DNA of 64,000 bases from Saccharina japonica (lineage: Eukaryota; Sar; Phaeophyceae; Laminariales; Laminariaceae): NCBI GenBank assembly GCA_008828725.1, contig MEHQ01000128.1, positions 1,996,679 to 2,060,678 on the forward strand, written 5' to 3'. The notes beneath the pieces are model-generated. The model did no database searches, was not told the DNA's origin, and saw only the letters and a program-made list of their open reading frames with translations. The translations under genes and the position numbers were made by a program. Shown piece after piece: positions 1-11,379 of the stretch; positions within the stretch are counted from its first letter, which is position 1, and the number at the start of each line of letters is the position of its first letter.

Positions 1-850
1 TGCGGTGCACCCGGTGTGACTCCAGCCGAAAAGGAAGATGCGACCCCGGGCGAAGCAACAGGTGCGTCCCCGGGTGATATATAATATGACTCCTGATAAT
101 GGCGTTCCGGTCCTTGATGAGGAATCTTCAGCCCTTAGTGATGGTGTTCCGGCCCTTGGTGAGGATACTCCAGCTCCCGTCGATGACGCTCCGGCTGGTG
201 TTGTCAATTACTTGTCATCTTCCAGAAGGTTGCTTGCGTGTTGTTGCGGTCTGTCTAGGATGTGCACTCGTTGGCTCTCTACCTCTGCAACAGTATCCTC
301 TCCAGGCGTGCTGCCCTGAATTGCGCACGTTGGCGTCTCGTCTCAGCAACAGTGGCCTTCTCAGGCGTGTTGTTACCGCTCCTTAGCACGCCTGTTCTTG
401 GGCAAGTGTTGGTTCTTTATGCTCTGATCCCCCTTCTGTGTGGGGTGTATTGGTTTTGTTTAAGCGTGCCTCCGTGGGCGCGAAGAAATACGTCGTACGA
501 ATACAGACCCTTGTCCCTCAGGACGCTGGTTCAGCGGAAGCGAAGTGTTGCTGTTGACTGTAGGTGACAGTCCCCCCTTTCGAGGATGGTGCTTACTCCC
601 GAGTTCATAGCGTTGATGGGGGAGAAGAGATTGCTTCCCTATCCAGGTACGATCATGGCGGAGATACGGACTGGAACACGCTGTTCTGCCTGGTCGATGA
701 TGTATCCCCAAATAGTGCCAGTTGCCGTCGCGAATACATTCTCGTTACGGGCGGTGACGATGGTCTTCGGCTCCTGTAGCTTCTTGTAATCCCGCATGCT
801 GTCCACAATCGTCGTGAACCTGTCGGCAATGCAATGCCATATACGACAGG
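1..850. mobile_element. Fossil of an LTR retrotransposon, probably Ty1/copia type
   Basis: The first 230 bases encode an acidic, proline-rich low-complexity stretch like the linker between integrase and reverse transcriptase in copia-type Pol. About 460-850, on the opposite strand, resembles the protease-to-integrase part of copia Pol. The element is clearly broken and rearranged; no LTR was identified and the left part runs off the window. The family call is tentative. Confidence 0.35.
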
Positions 851-1152
851 CAAGACCTACCCTGCTAGCAATCCAGGTGCATGCAAGAGAAAAAAAGAGA
901 AAAGAAAGAAAAAAGCGAAAAGGAAAAATAATAGAGAGTAAACATACTGAAGCAAATCAACAATCAAGCAACCAAACAAAAGCATGACAAAATGAAAAAA
1001 AAAAAAAAAAAAAAAGGTCGTGCTTCTCCCAGATGAGATGCGACATCTAGTTAAAAGAAACCAAATGAAATGAAATGAACCGAAAAAAAAAAAAAAAAAA
1101 ATAGAGGACAATGGATTGGGTAACTTCGGATCTCTCCGCGAATAATTATTTT
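851..1152. other. A-rich spacer with two long poly-A tracts
   Basis: Purine-rich sequence with A tracts at about 990-1015 and 1083-1102. A 262-residue minus-strand reading frame across it is mostly a product of poly-T (poly-Phe) and is not credible. No gene seen. Confidence 0.6.
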
Positions 1153-1778
1153 GGGCAGCGGCCAAACAAAGGTATACCTGGTCCGTTGCGGCCAAAAACA
1201 GGTCACATACTGAAATCAAGTCTAAAAGCCACTCCACGTGCCCTGCCATTGGTCCAAAACTCGTTGTACCGGTTTTTGCCTCTTTAAAACCCAGGTATAC
1301 CTGATTTTGTCTACTCTGCTTGACTTTCACCTTTTTTTTGTCATTTTTAAGCCAATCAGAGGCCCTTCGTAGTTCCACCCTATGCCCCTTATACAAACGC
1401 CGACGTCCGCGGAGACCCCCTCCTCCCTTCGCACCTCGCACTACACGCCACTCGAGCGAGACACACACATATCTGCCTGCACACCTCCGCCGAAATAATA
1501 CGAGATAGAAGGCTCCCCTTCGGGATTGTGGTTGACTTGGAATACCAGGGGTGTCGCAAGCTGAGAAGGGAGAATACAGCAGCAGGCGTTCGTTCCTCGT
1601 ACTATTAATAGCAGCTACTCGTATACGTAGCCACCAGGCGAGCACGAAGAACTGAAAAAAACTCTACTTTGCGTTGCAAGGAACAGCAGGTTCGCGGGGT
1701 GCGTTTTAAACTTGATTTTAGTATGTGCCTGTTTTTGGCCCCGAACGGACCAGGTGTACCTGTTTTTGGCCGCTGCCC
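1153..1778. mobile_element. Short TIR element, family 1 (copy 1)
   Basis: The 626-base element has imperfect terminal inverted repeats of about 75 bases. Both ends begin GGGCAGCGGCCAAA and share the AGGTxxACCTGGTCCGTT block. Flanks ATTATTTT (left) and TTTATTTT (right) match at 7 of 8 positions and look like a target duplication. A second copy lies at 13413-14044 in the same orientation. No transposase frame is present, so it is a non-autonomous DNA element (MITE). The 8-9 base duplication and long TIRs fit hAT or Mutator-like groups. Confidence 0.85.
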
Positions 1779-2810
1779 TTTATTTTATGTGTATTACCCA
1801 ATCACTATGCTATTACGGGGGGGTATAGTAAACACTATTAATAGTAAATAGGACCTATGGCATATACAAAAACCTACATATTTACCTATTTTTACTAACA
1901 ATATTTGGTCCTATTTACTATGGTCCTCCGTAACAGTACTGCTGTAGTGCTAGGGGATGAAATATCCATTGGTTGACCAGGGGATGGTTAGTTTTCACCC
2001 CCCCTTGGATGCCCAACATTGCGCGCAATTCTCTCAGCGATCAATGTTTGGGTTATTTACTGAGTTCGTACTGCCTGAATTTTGTATTCTCTTAAGGGCA
2101 ATAACCAAAAACGGGTACACCCGCGCCGGTTTGAGTCAAAAACGGTTACATAATAATGGAATCGAGTCAAAACTCCACATCGCACGAGCCATCACGGTAT
2201 AAATTGGCCAAAATCACATCGTGCCCGTTTCTGAGGGGTAGTGATAACCAGGCAAACTTGTCGGCGGTAACTCTACCCTTAGACGTGTCCGGATTATATT
2301 TGGAGGGTTTCAGATCTGGGTGGGGTCGGGAGCAGGGTCAGGGGTCAGGGGTGCTTAGACGCAGAGAGTTCTGGCGGCAAGCATTTATTTTTGTTTTACT
2401 TGGTCTCAGGGTGTACCTGAAATACACCCTATATAGATACCAGGTAAGTTGATATTGCTGTGCACACATATTATACAACAGCAGTATACTCGTATTAGGT
2501 AGATGGTCGTATATATGACTCTGAAGACGTACGACGTAGGTACATAAAATGGTTGAATAGAGTTTAAGTGGATTGTGAAAAAGCTTGAAATAAAATGAAA
2601 CAACGAAAGAGCGGCCGCAGACGCAGTGGAGAGCGAGGCACACTGTAGGCAAGTGGTTACCCAAAAATAAACAACCAAAAATGGTTGAAGCATAATAGAC
2701 ATTTAAAGTTGTACCCGGGACAGTTTCTCTCATATTAGGACAGCCAATCAGCTGCCGATTTCGTATAAAAATTGTTAGTCAGCAGCTACTGTAGGCTGGC
2801 CGCATGGCTG
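1779..2810. other. Intergenic stretch without recognised feature
   Basis: Unique-looking sequence with short open frames only. None has family resemblance or plausible splice structure. Nothing further is supported. Confidence 0.5.
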
Positions 2811-3250
2811 TCAGGACTTCCTCGGGATTGTGACACGGCCACGACTGTCGGCAGCGCTCAGCACGCGACGGCCAGGACTCGGCGCGAAGTGAGATGCAGT
2901 GTCCCGATCATTGTGTCTCGCACTCTCTGTACGGATGCCGCGAGGCGGGACTGAAACGCTCTGGATCGGGAGAAACGCGAAACCACGACGACGGTACTCG
3001 GAATGAGCTGTGCTGTAACATTCTGAACGAAAATATAAGGACCATTGGTGAATAAATGTATAATTCAATTGGCTCTTACATTGCCGTCCAATGTCACTGT
3101 TCCTGGGATTCTGGCGATGCTCAGCGCGCGACGGTCAGGACTCGGCCGGGCATGAGACCGGGCATTCGACTGTTTGTGGCACCCACCCCCCCTTTCTATG
3201 AGGCAAGGCTGGGCTGAAGCGCTCTGGATCGCGAGATCATGATTACAGAC
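2811..3250. repeat. Degenerate direct duplication of about 170 bases
   Basis: About 2816-2975 and 3086-3240 share GCTCAGC[AG]CGCGACGG, CAGGACTCGG and GCTCTGGATCG in the same order. The copies are separated by about 110 bases. They are well diverged, so the duplication is old. No coding potential recognised. Confidence 0.6.
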
Positions 3251-3339
3251 AGACAGACTAACAGCATATAATAATATAGATATACGTACGGTAGACATGC
3301 CCAGAATCGAACTCAGGTCGAAACACCCTTAGCAACACT

Positions 3340-3860
3340 TCACAGATGTTCCGAGCTCGATACTCCGAGTACACTCGGAGTATCCAGCATTGTTTTGTAC
3401 TCCAGGTACTGCGAGTATTGAGTACTGGTGGCCTAAATACTCGGAGTACTAGCAGTATGAGCAGTACTTATACTCGAGTACAAGTAGTACTCGGAGTACA
3501 AACATCTAAGTTTCTCGGAGATTCACTCGGAGTGCTCCAGTAGTGGACACCGAAATACTGCGAGTAAACAAAGTACCTGAAGTTTTTTTTTCTCCAAAAT
3601 ACTCTACAGTAATTTTACTTCCAGGTAATGGGAGCATCTGTGAATTTTGAAATGCTCTAAACGCCAGTCACATGATGCCAGAACCTGAGAGGAATGACGG
3701 CCGAGTCTTCAAAATGATAAGTATGCAAATATAACCCTAATACTTCAGTATACTTCACACTCCCAGCATACTCCGAGTATCGAGTACATTTCGTACTCCG
3801 ACTACTTAAGAGTATTAGATTACTGGCGGCCTGAATACTCGGACACACGTGGCCATCTTG
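3340..3860. repeat. TACTCCGAGTA-rich repeat block, left locus
   Basis: The near-palindrome TACTC[CG]GAGTA and shorter variants recur more than ten times between 3346 and 3840. A longer unit (AAATACT..GAGTA, then TACCTGA, CTCCA and GGGAGCATCTGTG at 3550-3645) is repeated at 11140-11240. The block borders the 114-base satellite through CACGTGGCCATCTTGGGTA (3844-3862), which appears in reverse at 10978-10996. Confidence 0.75.
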
Positions 3861-3864
3861 GGTA

Positions 3865-4500
3865 CCCTGCCGCACACCCTGCCAGCATGTATACCCTGTG
3901 GAGTATTTATATAGACCCTGGCAGGGTGTCGACACCCTGTGGACACCCTGGCAAGATGCTGCTACAGTACAGGGTATGTCACGCAATACCTTGGCAGCAT
4001 ACAGTATGCGTCCCTACCCTGCCAAGGTGATGTGTACCTACCATGGCAGGGTGGCGACACCCTGTACAGGGTGTTGTACTGTACAGGGTATGTCACGCAA
4101 TACCTTGGCAGCATGCAGTGTGCATCCTTACCCTGTCAGGGTCATCTGTACCTACCATGGCAAGGTGTCGACACCCTGCACAGGGTGTAGTACTGTACAG
4201 GGTATGTCACGCAATACCTTGGCAGCACGCAGTATGAGTCCCTACCCTCCCAGGGTGATGTGTACCTACCATGGCAGGGTGTCGACACCCTGCACAGGGT
4301 GTAGTGCTGTACAGGGTATGCCCCGCAATACCTTGGCAGCATGCAGTACGCGTTCCTACCCTGGCAGGGTGATCTGTGCCTTTCATGGCAGGGTGTCGAC
4401 ACCCTGCACAGGGTGTAGTACTGTACCATTTGACTGTACAGGGTATGTCACCCAATACCTTGGCAGCGTGAGTATGCGCTGTCTCTACCCTGCTACGTGT
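3865..4500. repeat. 114-base satellite with palindromic CAGGGTGTCGACACCCTG core
   Basis: Palindrome starts at 4047, 4161, 4275 and 4389 are exactly 114 bases apart; another palindrome lies at 3922. The perfect 18-base form is at 3922, 4275 and 4389, and one-base variants are at 4047 and 4161. Each unit also carries TATGTCACGCAATACCTTGG. Because 114 is a multiple of three, several frames stay open on both strands. The 250-codon frame is therefore not evidence of a protein. Confidence 0.9.
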
Positions 4501-4537
4501 AGTAATAGTAGTGTGTTTTTTAAACGTACCATGACAG

Positions 4538-4988
4538 AACAGCCGATTTTCCTAATTGAGAATTGCCTTTCCGATGAGAATGAAAATCGAAAATATTGGT
4601 TTTTGAATAGTAGAGATAGACTTCACTCACAGACATGTTTTTCAATGTAAAACATTGTCAGTTCAGACACCCGTCGATGACAAAAAAAACACGAAATCGG
4701 CGTCTGCAGTCTCAAGATATCGAAGATCCCAGAAAATCTGGATTATTGGGCGAGGTACCTCGCTCATAAATGCAAATTCCCTTCAATTCCCTGATTTTTC
4801 GATTTGTTCGAGCCTGTCAAGATTGAGTTCAATTGTTTTTTCGTGGATCGATACCTACCACCGAGGAACATATTTTCTAGGTCAAATTTTGATTGAGCGA
4901 AATGCTCTTAAAAAAAAACAAAGTACTAAAATCGATTGTCATTCTCGTCGGAAAGGCAATTCTCAATTATTTAGGAACATCGGCTGTT
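4538..4988. mobile_element. Short TIR element, family 2, inserted in the satellite
   Basis: The 451-base element has terminal inverted repeats of about 50 bases. The ends begin AACAGCCGAT and share TTGAGAATTGCCTTTCCGA. The direct repeat ACAG flanks both ends (4534-4537 and 4989-4992). CAGGGTG satellite sequence continues on its right, so it landed inside the array. No transposase frame. A related end lies at 11336-11379. Confidence 0.8.
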
Positions 4989-5175
4989 ACAGGATGTCGA
5001 CACCCTATACAGGGGTTATCGTTGTGCAGGGTGTGCATATCGTGCAATGTCAAGGTGTTAACACCCTGGCAGGGTGTGGTTGCGTTTGCCACCCTGCCAG
5101 TATACTAGGATCAGACCTTGGCAGGGTATCAAGACCCTGTGCAGCGTGACATACTGTACAAGGGGTGTGTCATAA
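4989..5175. repeat. Right remainder of the CAGGGTG satellite
   Basis: ATGTCGACACCCTATACAGG and several further CAGGGTG/CACCCTG words show that the array resumes after the inserted element and decays by about 5170. Confidence 0.7.
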
Positions 5176-6160
5176 TTTCGCGCATTCCCTCAATTTCCCC
5201 TTGAGGTGCTCTCCGTAACGCTGCTAACACGAGCGCTACAGTTAGACCCCCGCCGTGTTAGTACGCGTATCCAGATGTGTCTATCGAGAGCTATTCATAG
5301 TATATTTTAACTCAGCTCAACTCGTCGGGGTAAATGAGATATCAAGCAAAGGGCGCAAAAGGGTTCTTCGTGCATCCGGCACTGGGATGTTTTTGGTGTC
5401 CCCGACGAACCGAAGCCTTCCAAGACTCTACAAAAATGTAAAAAGAAAAAGCAGATGGACGCCACTCTGCGTAAGCCGGCCTCGCGATGAACGCTAATGG
5501 CTATTATGGGAGTCTTGGAGCGGAGACTACGGGCACACAGGAAGTGCAACAAGGGCGAAGCAGCTGGACGAAGGGCCTTGGGCGGGCATGGATTGGTGAG
5601 CCTTGATGAGTGGCTGGTGTTATTATTACCTGGTAGTTTTTTTTTTTTTTGTGGTCACGTGGTCACGTTTTGGAGGGAAAAACAGAGGTGTGACCAGCAG
5701 CCCTGCATGCATGCCCCATAGAAAGCACCGTGCACTATACTCACCAGCTCGCCCGAAGACCTCTCTTCTCCTCCTTCTCCTTTATATGACCCAACACCGT
5801 TCCTGGGTATCTCCTTTTGGCAACCTCCGAGGTCCGAGGTACGAATAAGTTTACGAAACAAATTGTCAACGGTCAGTTTTTTTACAGCACCATCATATAC
5901 ACGTACTGATTATCAGAGTATAGTTATACCAGAGGGTGGTATAATACATACTCGTATATAATACCTGGTACTTTGTGTCCGCTGTACGTACGTACGAGTA
6001 CGTGCTTGCTATTTTCTGGACAGCTGTTGTTGATATTGCTGCTGTAGATGGGTTATATATACGAGTATAAGGACTACGACTGTAAGTACTACTAATGCTG
6101 TACGTACGGGTGCTGCTGTATACTGGTTTCACTCTGCTGTTGTTGTACCAGTAGTTGTTA
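5176..6160. other. Intergenic stretch without recognised feature
   Basis: Short frames only. A T tract lies at 5638-5650. From 5890 the sequence becomes rich in TACGTAC/GTAC words. No gene or repeat family recognised. Confidence 0.45.
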
Positions 6161-6370
6161 TTGTGGGTTGGTGGATCGGTTGGTGCGTGTGTGTCGATCG
6201 GTTGGTGCGTACGTACGTGGTTGGGTGGGTGGGTCGGTGGTTGGGTGGGTGCGTGGGTGTGGGTGAGTGGATGTCAGTAAGTACGTGAGAGTGGGTGGGT
6301 GGGTGGCTGTGGGTGGGTGGGTGGCTGTCGGTGGGCGGGTGTCGGTGTGGGTCGGCTGATACGTGGTTGA
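6160..6370. repeat. GGGTGGGT minisatellite (G-rich)
   Basis: Degenerate GGTGGGTGGGT/TGGGTGCGTGG units cover about 200 bases on the plus strand. Runs of three G at short spacing could form G-quadruplexes on that strand. Confidence 0.8.
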
Positions 6371-8254
6371 CTGCGTGTGTGGATCGTGGCCCAGTTCTTA
6401 TTTCTTTCGTATTTTTGTTCCTGTCCGCTATTATACCGGCCCCGCCCTGGCATGGTTCGGGGTACCACTAGTATGTATATAATACCTGGTACTCCGTAAA
6501 TTAATCTCTTAATCTTCAGCAATTGACGAATTCGCATGACCCCTCCTTCGTAACTACCGGTATCCATGGTTTTGGTTTTTATAAAATATACAAAATACGT
6601 CAGCTGTGAGTACTACTGATTGAACGGTTGAAACTCAACTTTGCAAGCTGCGTGATGCGTCAGACACGTTTATTGGGCGTGCTTGTTCTATGTTTGTTTT
6701 GTGAATATGTACCACACTTTACGGTTGTATATTTTACCAGGTTCCTCTTCGGGAGTGCTTGACTTGGAACCCGGGAGGTGTCGCAAGTTTAAAAAGGGGA
6801 GCATTGTCATCATGCGTCCCTATGTGTACTCCGAGTACGGCTGTACAGCAGTAGTATGTACAGCAGTAGTACAGCAGAGCAGTAAAACTACATTACATTA
6901 GTAGCGACTCGTCTGTGCAAAATCATATCCGAGTTTTGACCTTTTTAGAAATTAACTGCTGTGTGCAGCAGCACTACGTACATGCAGGAGGAGCAGTATT
7001 GTATTTTGATCGACAGCTTACGTTTTGGCCAACGGCCGGTCGCCCGTGAATTTTGAGAGTAGGCTTACGCAGCAACAAGCAGTACAGCAACGCAGTACGA
7101 TAGCTGCAGTGGTGCGTGCATCGGACACAGCACTATACCAGTACATGTATTGTAAGCGCAATAGTACCTCGAAGCAAATAGCATACGTCGTTATCGTAGT
7201 CGCTTGGTGTTCATGGTGTTCGCGTTGATACTACATTATTCAGAAGTTAGATATTTCTGCACATCGGCGGCGTTGGCAGGGACTACGTTTTATCGTATGT
7301 GACGTGTTTTCCTTGGAATAATAAGCTTGTGCTTGCGTTCGTGAAACACAGACAATACGCACAGACCGTACTACTGCTGTAGTCTTGATTATCACTTTAT
7401 TGCTACTTGACGTCTTGTGAATGCCTGCTTCTACGCCCGTCGACTTGACGAAGTGCTTATTACGGGAAAGCGTAGTCATTGTCTCTGTCCGCTTCGTTCG
7501 GTGTCACCTTGTTAATGCTGGTCCTCACGCCTTCTGATTGTGTATCATGACGCGTTTTCATTGCTGCAGGCACAGCAGTCTCTTCTGAACGCGACCAGAC
7601 GGGTAGACTATGGGACGCCTAAGAAACCCAGGCTAGGCAGCAGAGTGCGCATGTGTGGAGACGGGTATGACCGTCGGTCGATAGGCAACTATCGGCGAGA
7701 CTAGGAGCAAAGCCTATATGGGTGGAGGGTGGAGATGTATTTCGAAAACACAATTTCTCACGGCCGGTGCAGCTTCTTTGCCAATGTGAGTTTTGTTTAG
7801 GCCGTCTACACTGTGCCTGTGAATTGCTGTTGTTGTGCGGTTGGTAGCCGAGCGTCATTTATCTCAGAGTTTTTTTTTTGACACGCATAAACAGCTAACT
7901 TTCACCGATGATGGATATTTGAAGCTCGGCGTCCTTTACACTTTCAAAATTTCTTCTTAATAACTACCAGGTATCCGGGCACTCAGAATGGTGGCGTGTT
8001 CGTTTTTTGTGTGCACATAATGCAACCTTCAGTGTTACGTTCGCTCGCGCCTTCGCTCGGTTTTCTGCGGCGTTGTTCTCGGTCGCAAATCTCGATCGCC
8101 CGCTCGGTAGTTTGCTGGCGGCCTTGGGCTGCTTCTTCTGCCGCGTCGTCGTCCGCTGTCGTACCGTATACAATATACACTTTCGCTCTACGTATAATTC
8201 TCTGCGTGTACATAAGACAAGGTCTCGCTTTTCAAAAGGAACTTCACGATGATG
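6371..8254. other. Intergenic stretch without recognised feature
   Basis: CAG/GTAC-rich unique sequence. Several 60-110 codon frames exist on both strands, but none resembles a known family or shows codon structure that the opposite strand lacks. Confidence 0.45.
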
Positions 8255-8858
8255 CACAAGCGCAAAAACAATCCGTGCACCCAGCTGAGTGGAAATTATT
8301 GTACACCCAAGTTTTATATAGGTTTTAATGTTTACTCGTAGTGCATCAAGAACCCCGATCCCACGACCGATACGTGGGATGACGGTGCCACGTTTCGCGC
8401 TCTCGATTTACGGTTCGCGTTTCACGCCCACGGTCTCCGGCGTCCCCTGCGGAGGGTTCAATACATTTCTGCACCTTGTGGGTGAAAGCAGGGTGCCAAC
8501 TGGGATCAGATCTGGGTGGGATCAGTACCTGGTGGAAGCACGCGGTGAAACACCCTGCCCCCTCTTCGCACCCTGCTCCCACCCGAACCTGATCCCACTC
8601 GGGTCTGATTCAATTTGGTACCCTGCTCCCACTCACAAGGTGCAGAAAAGTAATCAGCCCTCGGTAGGAGCCGCCGGAGAACGTGAGCGCCAAGCGCGAA
8701 GCGTGAACCGGCATACCACGTATCGGTCGTAGGATTAGGGTACTGGGTGCACGACGAGTACACTGTAAAATCTACCAGGTACCCGGTATAAAATAACAAT
8801 CTGGGTGTACCATAATTTCCACCCAGCTGGATGCACGGATTTTTTTCGCATAAACGCA
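8255..8858. mobile_element. Foldback element with arms of about 290 bases
   Basis: 8255-8550 matches the reverse complement of about 8570-8858. Examples are ATCCGTGCA[CT]CCAGCTG[AG]GT at the outer ends, ACGACCGATACGTGG in the middle and TGCACCTTGTG near the core. The arms are imperfect, about 75-80% by eye. No protein is encoded. It is most likely an old foldback MITE; an inverted local duplication is the alternative. Confidence 0.75.
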
Positions 8859-9990
8859 CCCTAACCTGCCGAATGAAATTGTGTACCCCGGTGTATTGGC
8901 TCGTGTGATCTTGCGTAGCGGGATGTTTAAAATCCCACTTCAATCTCCAATATACTGGTAGACTGAACCGTATGCATGTCCCCTCCGAAGTTAACTTTGT
9001 GTGTACATATAAATTTCCTACTCGCCTGCGCCCCGCCTTGTTGTCCTCGTTCATTAAAACTATATTATCTTCGGATGCTGCGGCAGACGGGGAGGACGAA
9101 GGTGGCGACGAGAGTGTACTGGATCCCCTGTCCTATAGAGCGTGGCGCTTGACATCTAGAGTGTGTGTGCATCATTTTTCTCTACAGTAGTAACTCATCA
9201 CCGTCATCATGCCCGTTTTATCGCGTTGCATGTTACATGTGACGCCTGGTGTGCATGTTATATTTTTATATATAATTTATATTTAAAAACGTCTACCGGT
9301 GTAGTGTATCTTTATGCACACCCGTGCGGAACGCTGTACTAGCTGTTATTATCTTTTGATACACATTGTTTTTCTTTGAAGTGCGATATTCTAGTATATA
9401 TGTACCATGTTTTAGTTCCTCCTTTAAAGTGCTATTATTATGTTCGTCTCAACATATTCCTTTCGCGTGTCATTCCCTCTCATATTTTCCCTCTTATATC
9501 TTCAGGTGACGGAGCGTACGGCGTCAACAGAAATGACAACAAGGGGTTTCTGCAGGCTGACCACGAGAGCGTCGCGCCCGAACCGAAAATAAAATAGGAA
9601 CATGGCGAGAACCTGTCCGCGGGTTTCTTTGGTTCCAGATAATTACAGAGACGGGGTGATTAATACCACGATCTGCTGCGTTGTGGGTAGTTTTAATCGT
9701 TGACAGGTCCCCCCCGCTCGCACAATCGGGTTTCCAAGGGTTCCACGAGAAGGGGAGTTGGGAATGGGCATTTGCGGCATGTCACGTTATTGTGTCGGTC
9801 CCCCCGGACGGTTGTAATTTGTGTGCGCACAGATACGAGCGGATGTAAGCGACGGTTAATAAGGGTACAAATTTAGATACCTTGTAAAACATCGTGCGCA
9901 TGGAGTATGGAGAATTTGCAGCGTGTTTGACTTTTGCAACGTGTGTGTACACATACTGCCAACACTGTCGAGGTACTAAACAATGACAGT
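8859..9990. other. Intergenic stretch without recognised feature
   Basis: AT-rich between 9230 and 9500, with no frame or repeat I can name. Confidence 0.4.
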
Positions 9991-9999
9991 ATTTTTGCT

Positions 10000-10990
10000 C
10001 TTACAAGCCGGGCAAGGTGACCGCCCTGGTAAGCTGAAAAGTGTTTGAATGCCCTGCTGTACGGTATATTGAGGTGTATCAATGACACTGACAGGGTGCT
10101 GGACCCCCGACACTGGAAGAATGTCTCCAAATGAAAGCTCGGACGCCCTGCCGTCCTTCAAGGGTGTCACACGCTGTTCAAAGCTATGCTTTTTTTTCGT
10201 TTTTGGGAGGGTATCAGACACTCTGTCGGCAGTGCGGTGTTTGAGAAACAATATGACAATGCATACCACATTTGAGATGTTACACCTTGTATATTATTGA
10301 ATTAAATCGGCACACTCGACATTTTGCCAGATAAAGGCAGGGTGTTACACGCTGCACACTGTTCTTTATATTTTTCAGAACATTGAACGCCCTGTCGGAA
10401 TTTTGGCAGGGTGAAAACCCCTGTACATCATCCGACACCCTGCCAGAAACCTGACAGGGTGTCGAACCCTGTACAGGGTGACCACACCCTGTCAGATTTT
10501 TGGCAGGGTGTCTCACCTTGTACAATGTTATTTCCCGCCAAAAACACTGGCAGGGGGTCAGGCATCAAATGCTGGCAGGGTGTCCATGGCAAACACTGTA
10601 CAGCATCCGACACCCTGCCAGAAACCTAACAGGGTGTCAAACCCTGTACAGGGTGACCACACCCTGTGAGAGTTTTGGCAGGGTGTCTCACCTTGTACAA
10701 TGTTATTTCCCGCCAAAAACACTGGCAGGGTGTCTACGTCAAATGCTGGCAGGGTGTCTACTTAAAACACTGTACAGCATCCTACACCCTGCCAGAAACC
10801 TAACCGGGTGTCAAACCCTGTACAGCATTGGGACACCCTGTGAGATTTTCGGCAGGGTGTCTCACCTTGTACAATGTTATTTCCCGCCAAAAACACTCGC
10901 AGGGTGTCATGGTCAAATGCTGGCAGGGTGTCTACGTCAAATGCTGGCAGGGTGTCTACGTCAAATTCTGGCAGGGTACCCAAGATGGCC
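10000..10990. repeat. 175-base satellite of GGCAGGGTGTC/CACCCTG units
   Basis: The block GGCAGGGTGTCTCACCTTGT begins at about 10502, 10677 and 10851, a period of 174-175 bases. Each unit also holds CACCCTGCCAGAAACCT and TTTCCCGCCAAAAACACT. Looser CAGGGTG/CACCCTG words extend the block left to about 10010. The core word is shared with the 114-base satellite at 3.9-4.5 kb, but the unit differs. Confidence 0.85.
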
Positions 10991-11240
10991 ACGTGTGGAG
11001 TACTTGTAGTATGAGTAGTACTGAAGCCCCAAATACTACGAGTACAAAGAGTACACGCAGTATTGGACCTCGAAATACTCCGAGTACAGGCAGGTTCATA
11101 CCTTAATTACTCCGAGTACGAGCAGTCTCCCGGAGTATCGAACCCCGAAATACTCCGAGTACACGAAGTACCTGATGTGTTTTATCTCCAATACTCATTA
11201 CTTTATTTACTCCAAGGTACTCGGAGCATCTGTGCAACAC
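10991..11240. repeat. TACTCCGAGTA-rich repeat block, right locus
   Basis: Same motif and same tail (TACCTGA..CTCCA..GGAGCATCTGTG) as 3340-3660. The junction word with the satellite (TACCCAAGATGGCCACGTG, 10978-10996) is inverted relative to the left locus. Confidence 0.75.
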
Positions 11241-11335
11241 TTCCACTTGTTTGAAAACAGTCAAACCGCTCTCTTATATTCCTGCACGGACTGGTATTAA
11301 ATACCGCATCTCCTGCGCAAACACTCAACATATTA

Positions 11336-11379
11336 CAGTCGGTTTTCCTACTTGAGAATTGCCTGTCCTATGAGAATGT
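11336..11379. mobile_element. Isolated terminal repeat of short TIR element family 2
   Basis: CAGTCGGTTTTCCTACTTGA and the following GAATTGCCTGTCC closely match the terminus of the element at 4538. No partner end was found downstream, so this is a truncated copy. Confidence 0.65.

Noticed and set aside
857-1645. 262-codon minus-strand frame
   Set aside because: Crosses two poly-A tracts (poly-Phe) and the family-1 MITE; no family resemblance.
3898-4650. 250-codon frame with 38-residue repeats
   Set aside because: The repeat unit is 114 bases, so multiple frames stay open on both strands; explained by the satellite.
3860-5175. CRISPR-like array of regular palindromic repeats
   Set aside because: The intervening sequence is repeated too (whole 114-base unit), there are no unique spacers or cas genes, and the genome is eukaryotic.
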